Assembly: GCA_001805205.1 (NCBI GenBank)
Contig: MHER01000117.1
Location: 1 to 7,475 of the forward strand
Direction: 5' to 3'
DNA: 7,475 nt
Source of the DNA: Nitrospirae bacterium RIFCSPLOW2_12_42_9
GTDB taxonomy: Bacteria > Nitrospirota > 9FT-COMBO-42-15 > HDB-SIOI813
Below are positions 1 to 6,145 of the stretch, piece after piece. Both the position numbers and the translations under genes were made by a program. The notes under the pieces are model-generated. The model ran no database searches, was not told the DNA's origin, and saw only the letters and a list, made by a program, of their open reading frames with translations. Numbering within the stretch: the first letter of the stretch is position 1; the number at the start of each line of letters is the position of its first letter.

Positions 1-102
1 ATCCCACTTAGCTCCGCCTAACAGGTCGCAGTATTTGTCGTATGGGAAATGCAGGACATCCTCAGAAGACTTACCCTCTCTCTCTGTGGGAACGTTCAGC
101 AT
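1..102 (-). CDS. N-terminal fragment of an unrecognised protein, cut by the window edge
   Basis: The minus strand is open from an ATG at 102-100 to the left edge, giving 34 codons that begin MLNVPTEREG and end LLGGAKWD. A GAGGT ribosome binding site sits at 111-107, four bases before the ATG, and a sigma70-type promoter lies about 75 bases upstream (206-177). An in-frame GTG at 120-118 is possible but has no ribosome binding site. The fragment is hydrophilic and has no signal peptide. I do not recognise the family. It points away from the abiE operon, so the two are divergently transcribed. Confidence 0.5.
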   Translation of the reverse strand, partial: MLNVPTEREGKSSEDVLHFPYDKYCDLLGGAKWD

Positions 103-176
103 ATTTACCTCAAGATTCACATTAACAGGTTTAAGGCCTGCTTACAGTCTTTTCCAGCCTTACATCTAACGGCCTC

Positions 177-206
177 ATTTTATGGGAAATTACCTGTTAT
201 TGTCAA
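177..206 (-). promoter_or_regulatory. Sigma70-type promoter for the leftward gene
   Basis: Read on the minus strand, TTGACA (206-201) is followed after 18 bases by TAAAAT (182-177). The -35 box is a perfect consensus and the -10 box matches five of six positions. The promoter lies upstream of the partial gene at 102-1 and points away from abiE. The stretch 103-176 shows no further gene. Confidence 0.5.
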
Positions 207-250
207 TAGTTAGAAGTTCTTGGGGCTTCCTTAGTATTTCAGTAGGCAAA

Positions 251-342
251 CAAATAACATAAAAAATTTAGATAGTACCCATTGTTGACTAACATCATTA
301 CTTGTTGTATTATTTCTGTAAGTAATAATAATATGTTATTTG
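251..342. promoter_or_regulatory. Split inverted repeat flanking the abiE promoter, candidate AbiEi operator
   Basis: CAAATAACAT at 251-260 and ATGTTATTTG at 333-342 are exact reverse complements of ten bases. One arm lies 25 bases upstream of the -35 box and the other lies in the leader just before the abiEi start. AbiEi proteins are known to autorepress by binding inverted repeats at their promoter and bending the DNA, so a spaced pair of half-sites fits that behaviour. Binding here is inference. The 9-base core also occurs upstream of the AAA ATPase gene (6114-6122 and 6158-6166). Confidence 0.4.
285..313 (+). promoter_or_regulatory. Sigma70-type promoter of the abiE operon
   Basis: TTGACT (285-290) and TATTAT (308-313) are 17 bases apart, with a predicted start near 320. 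The leader before the abiEi ATG at 350 is about 30 bases and has only a weak GAAG ribosome binding site (342-345). The promoter lies between the two arms of the inverted repeat at 251-260 and 333-342, which is where an autoregulatory antitoxin would be expected to bind. Confidence 0.6.
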
Positions 343-349
343 AAGAAAC

Positions 350-988
350 ATGAAGTATTTAGATTTCAAGAACAAAGTCAAGGATTTTCCGGTCTTTTCT
401 TCCTCTCAACTCTCTGCATTTGGTGAAAAGGAGGCTGTTTTAAGGAATCAACTAAGCTATTGGAAGAAAAAGGGGCTTGTATTGGAAATCAAAAAGGGCC
501 TGTATGTTTTAAATGAACATGACCGGAAGGTAACTCCGTCGAGGTATTTTTTAGCAAACCAGATTTATGCACCATCTTATGTCAGTACGGAGTTTGCCAT
601 GGGATATTATGATTTAATCCCCGAAAGGGTTGTTGACGTTACATCTGTAACTACACGAAAGACAAACCGCTTTCAGAATCCATTTGGTCTCTTTATTTAT
701 CAGCATATTGGCATCTCCTGTTTTGATGGATATAGAGAAACAAAGGATGAAAATAATCTATCGTATATGATTGCAATGCCTGAAAAAGCTATTGTTGACT
801 TTCTCTATCTGAATCTCGGACGTTTCACATTCAACCGGCCTGAAATCTTTGAATTATCCTATCGCTTTCAGAACCTTGATCTTATTGATTCTGAATATTT
901 ATTGAACCTTGCAACCCTTTTTCACTGCAAGAAATTGGTAAGTGTAGTGAAAGCATTCATTGAATTTATCAATACTCAGAAAGGATAG
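350..988 (+). CDS. abiEi: AbiEi-type antitoxin (type IV toxin-antitoxin, transcriptional repressor)
   Basis: This 212-residue protein has the AbiEi layout. An N-terminal winged helix lies at about residues 15-55 (FSSSQLSAF, then LRNQLSYWKKKGLVLEIKKGLYVL), followed by the AbiEi C-terminal region with YAPSYVSTEFAM near 73-84 and the family-typical MPEKAIVDFLYL near 143-154. Family members repress their own operon through the winged helix and neutralise the AbiEii toxin without forming a stable complex with it. The next gene starts two bases after its stop and encodes the matching AbiEii, so the two form an operon. No lesion is visible. Function is from family resemblance; pairing with the toxin is supported by the layout. 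Confidence 0.9.
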   Translation: MKYLDFKNKVKDFPVFSSSQLSAFGEKEAVLRNQLSYWKKKGLVLEIKKGLYVLNEHDRKVTPSRYFLANQIYAPSYVSTEFAMGYYDLIPERVVDVTSVTTRKTNRFQNPFGLFIYQHIGISCFDGYRETKDENNLSYMIAMPEKAIVDFLYLNLGRFTFNRPEIFELSYRFQNLDLIDSEYLLNLATLFHCKKLVSVVKAFIEFINTQKG

Positions 989-990
989 CT

Positions 991-1791
991 TTGATTGACA
1001 TATTGCGTAAACAGATTGGAGGGGGCCATACCCGGGAGGAAAAGGTTAATCACCTCAGGGAGTTCCTTCAAATTCTCATCTTAAAAATTATCTATGATAC
1101 GGGATACTACAAAAACCTGAGTTTTGTTGGTGGTACTGCACTCCGTGTCCTCTATGATCTGAGGAGATTTTCTGAAGACCTGGACTTTTCACTGTTCAGA
1201 AAGTCTCATTTTGATTTTGATCTGTTTACCGGATGTCTTAGAAATCATTTGGAAGGGTATGGACTTGAGATTGAATTAAAGACAGTTGAGCGTAATATTG
1301 TTAAGACAATTGAAATAAGGTTTAAGAACATTCTTATGCCCCTGGCCCTGTCTTCACACAAAGGGGAAAGACTTGTTGTTAAAGTTGAAATTGATAGTAA
1401 TCCTCCGAAGGGGGCAAGAACGGAAATATCACTCATAAACAGGATGTATGTATTCACTGTTACTCACTTTGACCTGCCGTCTCTTTATGCCACAAAGCTT
1501 CATGCATGTTTCTTCCGGGGATTTGTAAAGGGGAGGGACTTTTATGACCTGCTTTGGTATCTGGGAAAGAAAACAAAACCGAATTTTGAACTTCTTCGTA
1601 GCGCTATGAAGCAGACCCACCCTGAATATACACCAGTGACAAATCGTAACTATAAAGAATTCATGCGGAAAGAGTTGGAAAAGATTGATTTTAAAAAAGC
1701 AAGACAGGATGTGGCAAGATTCCTTGAGGATAAGGAAGAGTTGAGGTTGATTGACCGGGATGTATTCTTAAAGATATTGCAGAATACTTAG
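991..1791 (+). CDS. abiEii: AbiEii/AbiGii-type nucleotidyltransferase toxin
   Basis: This 266-residue protein carries the nucleotidyltransferase motifs of the AbiEii family. Motif I is GGT at 47-49 with SEDLDF at 61-66, where D63 and D65 would bind metal. Motif II is KVEID at 131-135. Motif III lies in LYATKLHA at 165-172, and motif IV is GRDFYDLLWY at 181-190. All the key acidic and basic residues are present, so the toxin looks active. AbiEii proteins transfer nucleotides and cause reversible growth arrest or abortive infection when not held by AbiEi. The start is a TTG two bases after the abiEi stop, with an AAAGGA ribosome binding site overlapping the end of abiEi, implying coupled translation. 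The rare start codon may keep toxin output low. Confidence 0.92.
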   Translation: MIDILRKQIGGGHTREEKVNHLREFLQILILKIIYDTGYYKNLSFVGGTALRVLYDLRRFSEDLDFSLFRKSHFDFDLFTGCLRNHLEGYGLEIELKTVERNIVKTIEIRFKNILMPLALSSHKGERLVVKVEIDSNPPKGARTEISLINRMYVFTVTHFDLPSLYATKLHACFFRGFVKGRDFYDLLWYLGKKTKPNFELLRSAMKQTHPEYTPVTNRNYKEFMRKELEKIDFKKARQDVARFLEDKEELRLIDRDVFLKILQNT

Positions 1792-1807
1792 TGCCTCAAA
1801 ATGTTAT

Positions 1808-1878
1808 ATAGCTTTACCTTCTTTATTCCACCCCTACAGTCCCCTGCTTGATGGCAGACTTGTTTGTGGCATTATTCC
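1808..1878 (-). repeat. Orphan tail repeat, copy A
   Basis: The minus strand encodes NNATNKSAIKQGTVGVE followed by TAA at 1825-1823, then a short 3' flank shared with copies C and D. It matches the end of the FlgD-Ig gene at 7196-7475. Upstream of the repeat (1879 onward) the frame no longer resembles that gene, so this is a detached 3' end. It lies directly between the abiE operon and the UPF0175 unit. The segment 1792-1998 holds no gene besides this repeat. Confidence 0.75.
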
Positions 1879-1896
1879 TGAGGTATGAAAATCTAT

Positions 1897-1924
1897 CACG
1901 AATCAAGGCACACGAATCAAGGCA
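1897..1924 (+). repeat. 14-bp tandem duplication
   Basis: CACGAATCAAGGCA occurs twice without a gap (1897-1910 and 1911-1924), immediately before the TTGACA box of the UPF0175 promoter. Two perfect copies suggest a recent slippage or a repair scar near the end of tail copy A. No function is evident. Confidence 0.8.
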
Positions 1925-1926
1925 AT

Positions 1927-1955
1927 TTGACAACAAAATTTATTTCTGCTACGTT
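1927..1955 (+). promoter_or_regulatory. Putative promoter of the UPF0175 gene
   Basis: A consensus TTGACA (1927-1932) is followed after 17 bases by TACGTT (1950-1955). The -10 box is weak, keeping TA at the first two positions and T at the last. Spacing and position (about 45 bases before the ATG at 1999) fit. Confidence 0.4.
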
Positions 1956-1998
1956 AGGCTCATAAGAGCAAGACAATATCAAGAAAGGGGCTAAGAGA

Positions 1999-2253
1999 AT
2001 GTCTGTAATATTAAAACTTGATATACCGGAAGGTGCCTTTTCAGCTCTTCGTAAAAACCCTTCTGAATTTGCTAATGAATTAAGACTTGCAGCATCTGTT
2101 AAATGGTATGAGATGGGTATAATATCTCAGGAAAAAGCCGCAGAGATTGCAGGTCTATCCAGAACCGAATTTATATTTTCTCTCGGAAAATTTGGATTAT
2201 CGCCATTCCAATACACAATTGGGGAAATAAAAGAAGAACTATCTCGTGAGTAA
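1999..2253 (+). CDS. UPF0175 family protein (small HTH protein, putative antitoxin)
   Basis: The 84-residue product matches the UPF0175 pattern. It has an N-terminal strand ILKLDIPEGAFSALRKNP, the helix NELRLAASVKWYEMG near 26-40, and a helix-turn-helix-like stretch ISQEKAAEIAGLSRTEFIFSL near 42-62, ending in GLSPFQY. Family members usually sit immediately upstream of a DUF3368/PIN-domain gene and are regarded as its antitoxin or regulator. An AAGGGG ribosome binding site (1985-1990) lies eight bases before the ATG. The gene is intact, but the partner that overlaps its last eight bases has been gutted (2246-2397), so it is now an orphan. The family assignment is firm; the antitoxin role is inferred. 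Confidence 0.85.
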   Translation: MSVILKLDIPEGAFSALRKNPSEFANELRLAASVKWYEMGIISQEKAAEIAGLSRTEFIFSLGKFGLSPFQYTIGEIKEELSRE

Positions 2254-2397
2254 GTTATGGATACCTAATACTTCTCCCTTGTCAGATCTCTAATAAATGC
2301 AGGTTTAAGGTTTGAGAAACATTGGATAACAAAAGCACTCGAACTTATTGATGAGAGATTTGACAATGACAATGAAATTACCGGGGAGATAGTCTGA
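2246..2397 (+). pseudogene. DUF3368/PIN-domain nuclease with most of its centre deleted
   Basis: A GTG at 2246-2248, overlapping the end of the UPF0175 gene, opens a frame reading MSKLWIPNTSPL, the usual N-terminus of DUF3368 proteins. After about twelve codons it shifts at roughly 2278-2284 into another frame that reads SLINAGLRFEKHWITKALEL and continues to a TGA at 2395-2397. That second piece resembles the family's C-terminal helices (AGF..S..L...AL.L). Only about 50 residues' worth remain, against roughly 150-165 in the family, so the PIN active-site core is missing. The likely event is an internal deletion of around 330 bases with a frameshift. The identity of both ends is inferred from family resemblance. 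Confidence 0.7.
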
Positions 2398-2448
2398 CTC
2401 TTCCTTTAATAACAGTACCGGGTCATGCACACTCACTATTGCACTATT

Positions 2449-2508
2449 TTATTTATTCCACCCTTACAGTCCCTTGTTTGATGGCAGACTTGTTTGATGT
2501 ATTATCCT
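2449..2508 (-). repeat. Orphan tail repeat, copy B
   Basis: The minus strand reads DNTSNKSAIKQGTVRVE with TAA at 2455-2453, the same 17-residue end as copies A, C and D with a few substitutions. It is the shortest copy: similarity stops just downstream of the stop codon and just upstream of the D codon, where it meets a fragment of an unrelated gene (2503-2622). Confidence 0.7.
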
Positions 2509-2622
2509 GACCTTTTCTGCCTCTGTCAGGTCACGTTTTGGTTTTGCTGGTAAACCTACTGCGAGTGTTCCGTTTTTCCAATAATAATGATGGAGGTTCT
2601 TGTTTGCGTCTCCAATATGGCA
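2503..2622 (-). pseudogene. C-terminal relic of a gamma-carbonic-anhydrase/hexapeptide transferase-like protein
   Basis: The minus-strand frame, open from a stop at 2625-2623, reads HHYYWKNGTLAVGLPAKPKR and then DLTEAEKVR. The G(L/V)PAKPxRxLTExE pattern is the usual ending of the left-handed beta-helix domain in gamma-class carbonic anhydrases and related acyltransferases. No start codon or hexapeptide repeats remain. The relic runs straight into tail copy B, where the frame changes and closes at 2466-2464. It therefore looks like the broken end of a different gene joined to the repeat. The assignment rests on one motif. Confidence 0.45.
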
Positions 2623-2648
2623 CTATTTTTGCTTAAAATTTAGTGATT

Positions 2649-3734
2649 ATGAGACTAACATTAATCTATATTTTTATTGTTATTGTCTTTTTCGGATGCG
2701 GATCAAGCAATTCCGATAATGACCAATCTTTAAATAACCAACTTCCTGCTCCAGCAGCCCCTGAAAACCTGGTGGCCATGGGAAAGAACAAGAAAATCTT
2801 ATTAACCTGGGATGCCGTTGAGGGTGCCGATTCTTATAATATCTACTATTCTGATACCCCGGATGTGGACACCTCAACAGGGACAAAAATACCATCCGTT
2901 TACAGCCCCTATACTCACAACAACCTTGATGGGGAAAAAGTCTATTATATTGTGACCGCAGTCAGCGCATCTGGTGAGAGCCTCCCTTCTATAGAGTCCT
3001 CCGCCACACCGGCCAATATCTTTCTTAATAAAGAGACTGTAAACGAACTGGATGACGATGGCTGGTTGGTTATCCTGGGCAACGTAAAAAACTGGGGGGA
3101 TGTCCCTGCTTGTGGAGGTACCGTAATAGCCACCATTAATTTATTTACCCAGAGAGAGGTAGCCACCATATACTGGGGAGTGACTGGAAGGACGATGTTG
3201 CGAGATGGCCTGACAGACCCTGCCTGTCTTTATCCTGGTGAGATTGGGGTCTTTCAGATTTACACGGGGATTCCTTATACGATCTATAATAAGGATGAAG
3301 GCTATAAACTTGAGATTGAGGCCACAACAGACGGAATACAGGAACCTGTTATTAAAGATAATGACCTAATAGTGGATCCCGATAGTGTCGAGTGGAAATC
3401 TGCCTGGGAACCTGATAAATTTATGGATAAGCTCACCGGCACGATCAAGAACCTTCACGAAACGGAAACGGCCTATATTGTGATAGTAAATCTTATTACC
3501 TATGATAAGGATGGCAAGGTTACAGGCATCTATCCGGGGCTTGCCTCAAATGGCCCATGCCAGGATTTAAACTTTACCGATTATAGCTGTATCCGCGCCG
3601 GCAACAGCGCATCCTTTACTATTACCCCCTGGCGCATAGAACCTTTCTTACCTAAAGACGCCCCTGACTACTCTATTTACATCTCTCACTTAGAAGCATC
3701 AGATTTCCTTGCACCTATAGAAGGCACATTTTGA
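2649..3734 (+). CDS. Lipoprotein with FN3 domain and two related beta domains
   Basis: Residues are numbered from the ATG at 2649; a GTG at 2643 would add two. Neither start has a clear ribosome binding site and no strong promoter was found. The signal peptide MRLTLIYIFIVIVFFGC ends in a lipobox with Cys17, followed by a Ser/Asn/Asp-rich linker, so the protein is probably membrane-anchored and exported. A fibronectin type III domain spans about 34-120 (PAAPENLVA, KKILLTWDAVEGADSYNIYY). Two similar modules follow, about 124-235 and 245-361. Each has a G-x-[VI]KN strand (GNVKNWGD, GTIKNLHE), a run like VIATINLF/VIVNLITY, and a closing PG/AG-x4-F-x-I, as in FxLYD-like beta sandwiches. Each has two cysteines (155/193 and 304/314) that could pair. 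The function is unknown; binding or adhesion is a guess. Confidence 0.82.
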   Translation: MRLTLIYIFIVIVFFGCGSSNSDNDQSLNNQLPAPAAPENLVAMGKNKKILLTWDAVEGADSYNIYYSDTPDVDTSTGTKIPSVYSPYTHNNLDGEKVYYIVTAVSASGESLPSIESSATPANIFLNKETVNELDDDGWLVILGNVKNWGDVPACGGTVIATINLFTQREVATIYWGVTGRTMLRDGLTDPACLYPGEIGVFQIYTGIPYTIYNKDEGYKLEIEATTDGIQEPVIKDNDLIVDPDSVEWKSAWEPDKFMDKLTGTIKNLHETETAYIVIVNLITYDKDGKVTGIYPGLASNGPCQDLNFTDYSCIRAGNSASFTITPWRIEPFLPKDAPDYSIYISHLEASDFLAPIEGTF

Positions 3735-3747
3735 CGTCCTTCAAATA

Positions 3748-3877
3748 ATTTGCCTCTGGCTGCTTTAAACTATATTGAAGGTTATAGTGGACTGTACAAT
3801 AGCTTTACCTTCTTTATTCCACCCCTACAGTCCATTTCTTGATGGCAGACTTGTTTGTTGCATTATCCCTTGCCTGT
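3748..3877 (-). repeat. Orphan tail repeat, copy C (long form)
   Basis: This is the closest relative of copy D: about 118 aligned bases with 11 mismatches by eye, covering the 3' flank, stop codon and last codons. The minus strand reads DNATNKSAIKKWTVGVE with TAA at 3816-3814. Similarity to D ends near 3877. It lies between the converging lipoprotein and higA genes. The rest of 3735-3949 holds only the small hairpin at 3875-3896. Confidence 0.8.
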
Positions 3878-3896
3878 CCTGTCCAGTGTCAGGACA
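3875..3896. other. Perfect 7-bp stem-loop at the outer edge of tail copy C
   Basis: TGTCCTG (3875-3881) pairs with CAGGACA (3890-3896) across an 8-base loop. No T-run follows on either strand, so it is not a standard intrinsic terminator, although it lies between convergent genes. It begins exactly where similarity between copies C and D ends. Confidence 0.35.
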
Positions 3897-3949
3897 TGAG
3901 ATCACAACGCCATAGGTCTGGTGTCACAGGAAATCGAAACCACAAACAA

Positions 3950-4276
3950 CTAACCATTGGCTGCCTTGGCAAGAGCAGGTAATATTTTTATTTTCCGTAT
4001 TTCCTTCACTACCGGAGAATGAATCACATGATAGAGATCCCACGCAAGTTGCAAGTTAAGCCAAAATTGAGCCTCCATTCCAAACAATTGTTCCAAACGG
4101 AGTGCGGTATCCGGAGTCACTCCCCGCTTACCATGGATTAATTCATTAACCCGCGGATATGAGACCCCAAGCTTTTCCGCCAGCCCTGCCTGCGTCATCT
4201 TCAGCGGTTTGAGAAATTCTTCCATCAGCATTTCGCCAGGATGCGTTGGTGGCCTGTGTGTTGGTATACGAACCAT
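3950..4276 (-). CDS. higA: HigA-type antitoxin, XRE-family HTH
   Basis: This 108-residue protein starts with the family hallmark HRPPTHPGEMLMEEFLKPL (8-26). An XRE helix-turn-helix follows at about 28-50 (MTQAGLAEKLGV, then SYPRVNELIHGKRG), and the usual LEQLFGMEAQFWLNLQLAWDLY lies at 61-82. HigA neutralises the HigB mRNA-cleaving toxin and represses the operon by binding palindromes at the promoter. It lies 19 bases downstream of higB, with a GAAGGAAG ribosome binding site in the gap, giving the toxin-first order typical of higBA. No lesion is seen. Confidence 0.93.
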   Translation of the reverse strand: MVRIPTHRPPTHPGEMLMEEFLKPLKMTQAGLAEKLGVSYPRVNELIHGKRGVTPDTALRLEQLFGMEAQFWLNLQLAWDLYHVIHSPVVKEIRKIKILPALAKAANG

Positions 4277-4295
4277 TTTCTTCTTCCTTCTTCAA

Positions 4296-4589
4296 TCAGT
4301 GATAATCTGTTATCTCAACTCGTTCAGCTCCCTCTTTTGTCCAAACAAAACAAACACGAAATTGATCATTAATGCGTATACTGTGTTGCCCAACCCGTTC
4401 TTTTTTTAGCGCCTCCAGTTCATTCCCCGGCGGAATACGAAGTGACTCCAGAGAAACCACCGCGTTTAGTTGATCAAGCTTCCGTTGCGCCACGCGCCAG
4501 ATTTGTTCCGGACAGACACATCTGGCCTTCTTGGATCTATTCCGATTAAAAACATCCTCAGTCCCCTTGTTAAAAAACGATTTAATCAA
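4296..4589 (-). CDS. higB: HigB-type toxin, RelE/ParE superfamily ribonuclease
   Basis: The 97-residue product has the HigB pattern. It begins IKSFFNKGTEDVF, carries LNAVVSLESLRIPPGNELEAL (41-61), then the core GQHSIRINDQFRVCFVW (67-83), and ends VEITDYH. The conserved basic residues of the core (R72, R78) and the C-terminal His97 are present. HigB toxins cleave mRNA at the ribosome. The start is a TTG at 4589-4587 with a strong GGAGGA site (4603-4598) eight bases upstream; no in-frame ATG exists upstream. The frame overlaps the end of a tiny leader frame (4621-4586). Co-transcribed with higA. Confidence 0.9.
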   Translation of the reverse strand: MIKSFFNKGTEDVFNRNRSKKARCVCPEQIWRVAQRKLDQLNAVVSLESLRIPPGNELEALKKERVGQHSIRINDQFRVCFVWTKEGAERVEITDYH

Positions 4590-4621
4590 TCCGCGTTTCC
4601 TCCGGGGACCATCACGGTCAT
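4586..4621 (-). other. Possible leader peptide frame overlapping the higB start
   Basis: An ATG at 4621-4619 opens an 11-codon frame, MTVMVPGGNAD, whose TGA (4588-4586) overlaps the higB TTG start by two bases. The ATG falls almost exactly at the start point predicted from the promoter, so it would be a leaderless initiation. A GACC/GGTC stem with a five-base loop (4619-4607) lies in the same stretch, just before the higB ribosome binding site. This could couple or tune toxin translation, but so short a frame could be chance. Confidence 0.25.
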
Positions 4622-4627
4622 TTTTGC

Positions 4628-4656
4628 ATTATAATGGATAACGTTATATATGTCAA
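4628..4656 (-). promoter_or_regulatory. Consensus sigma70 promoter of higBA with a palindrome in the spacer
   Basis: On the minus strand, TTGACA (4656-4651) and TATAAT (4633-4628) are both perfect consensus boxes 17 bases apart. The spacer contains the perfect palindrome ATAACGTTAT (4638-4647), a natural binding site for the HigA dimer, which would block RNA polymerase. A fully consensus promoter held down by an antitoxin is typical of TA modules. Binding itself is inference. Confidence 0.75.
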
Positions 4657-4708
4657 TGGCTCTAATTACATCATTTAGCTTGCTGCAAAAATAGGCGGGA
4701 CAAAGCTA

Positions 4709-6112
4709 TCATGATAAGAACAACCGCAGTGGCACATAGAGGGCTCTCTCTTCGACCCTGAACGTATCCTTTGTTATTATCAGGGGAGTCTTTGCCTTGA
4801 ACTTTCCCATGAAATATCTGATGCCCTTGATATCCTTGGTTGTCTCTCTGTATTTGACCTCTATGGGAATCAGGCCTTTTGTAGTCTCTAAGATAAAATC
4901 TACCTCGGCCTCTCTTTCCCTGAAGTAGAAGAGCTTTCCTGAAATCCCTTTATACAGGTTTAACTGGGAGAAGACGGCGATTTCTGCAAGCTGACCGAGG
5001 ATACCCTTTTCCTCAACCTGTGCCGGGGTAAGTCTTTGCAGGTGGATATAAAGCCCTGTATCTATTGTGTAGAGTTTTCTAAATGCCCTGAGCCTCGATG
5101 CCTCTGTCCTTGCATACTTTTCAAGGAGACGGACAAGCATAGAGGTCTGAAGGTAATGTAAATAGTCTGAAACAGTCTGCCGTGTAGCGTTATAAGAAGC
5201 GGCAATCTCATTTATGTTGATGATGCTCCCGCTGTGAAATATGCTGTAGAGCAGAAGATTCTCTAATAGCCCCCTGTCCGCTACCCGGAAGGCCTCCGGG
5301 ATATCATGATAGATAACTCTCTCAAGGATATTTTCTGTAAAATATTGTCTTATTGACCTTTCTCCCTTTAGTTGAAGAAACTCAGGAAAACCACCATTCA
5401 ACAGAAACTGATAGAGATGGATATCCACTTCCCGGTTATGTAAGGCCATCCTTTTTGATATCTGTACTAAACCTCTTAAAAGAGGCTCTCTGTCAGGCCG
5501 TTCAAAAAAGACCTTCCATAAAGTGATTATATCTTCCTGAAGTCTTATAATTTCCTCTTTGATTTGCCGGAATTGCAGAAACTCTGAGAATGAAAAGGGG
5601 GGTATGTTGAACCTGAACAGCCGGCCAACCAGACTTTCTCTTCCCTTTTTGACCAGGAAGGATGCGGCTGAACTTGAGACCACAAACTTAATTGGATATT
5701 TCTGGTCATAGTACCTTTTCAGATAAAGCTCCCACTCCTTGAGATGTGTTACCTCATCCAGAAAGAGGTAGAGTTTCTCCTTTGCAGATTGAATCCTCAT
5801 CCCTGTAAGATATGTTTCTATAATGCTTAGAAGGCTTTCAAAGAACTTCTCTTTCCTTATAAGCGGGTCATCGAGGGAGATATATATAATATGCCTTGGG
5901 TTGATACCCTTTTCGATTAAGCCCTGGATAAGGTGGAATATGATGGAGGTTTTCCCCACCCTTCTTGGCCCTTCAAGGAGGATGATCTGCCGCTCATCCA
6001 TTGCCTGCAGGATTTCAGGGGTTATCTTGCGGGGGACAGGCTCAAGAAAGGTGTCCCTGACTCTTCCTGTCACCCACCAGTCGTTTATGTCCCTTAATAT
6101 ACCGATGTCCAT
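4709..6112 (-). CDS. AAA ATPase with C-terminal DUF4143 domain
   Basis: Numbering is from the ATG at 6112 (467 residues); a TTG at 6130 would add six. The Walker A motif is GPRRVGKT (48-55), Walker B is LYLFLDEV (114-121), and a sensor-like strand VVSSSAA lies at 144-150. A winged-helix-like region near 294-330 (INEIAASYNATRQTVSDYL) precedes the DUF4143 domain. That domain shows EVDFI and IPIEVKYR (E403, D405, E418, K420), the acidic/Lys layout seen in PD-(D/E)XK-like folds. Proteins of this AAA_14/DUF4143 group are widespread, multicopy and often lie in TA or defence-rich regions; their biochemical role is not settled. The length is normal and no break is visible. The gene is single, behind two promoters (6210-6182 and 6175-6147). 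Confidence 0.88.
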   Translation of the reverse strand: MDIGILRDINDWWVTGRVRDTFLEPVPRKITPEILQAMDERQIILLEGPRRVGKTSIIFHLIQGLIEKGINPRHIIYISLDDPLIRKEKFFESLLSIIETYLTGMRIQSAKEKLYLFLDEVTHLKEWELYLKRYYDQKYPIKFVVSSSAASFLVKKGRESLVGRLFRFNIPPFSFSEFLQFRQIKEEIIRLQEDIITLWKVFFERPDREPLLRGLVQISKRMALHNREVDIHLYQFLLNGGFPEFLQLKGERSIRQYFTENILERVIYHDIPEAFRVADRGLLENLLLYSIFHSGSIININEIAASYNATRQTVSDYLHYLQTSMLVRLLEKYARTEASRLRAFRKLYTIDTGLYIHLQRLTPAQVEEKGILGQLAEIAVFSQLNLYKGISGKLFYFREREAEVDFILETTKGLIPIEVKYRETTKDIKGIRYFMGKFKAKTPLIITKDTFRVEERALYVPLRLFLS

Positions 6113-6145
6113 TATGTTATTTTTGTACAACCAGAATTATGAATT

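Noticed and set aside
1245..1620. Two minus-strand open frames inside abiEii (1245-1457 and 1429-1620)
   Set aside because: They lie fully within the well-supported abiEii gene, lack family resemblance and have no ribosome binding site; they are antisense shadows.
2680..3327. Three minus-strand open frames inside the lipoprotein gene
   Set aside because: Antisense to a gene with a clear signal peptide and FN3 domain; the products have no recognisable motif.
3738..3781. CCTTCAA/TTGAAGG inverted repeat as a terminator for the lipoprotein gene
   Set aside because: The 30-base loop is long, the stem is AT-rich and no T-run follows, so an intrinsic terminator is not supported.
4209..4409. Plus-strand open frame across the higA/higB junction
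   Set aside because: It covers the complementary strand of two recognised genes and has low-complexity, unfamiliar sequence.
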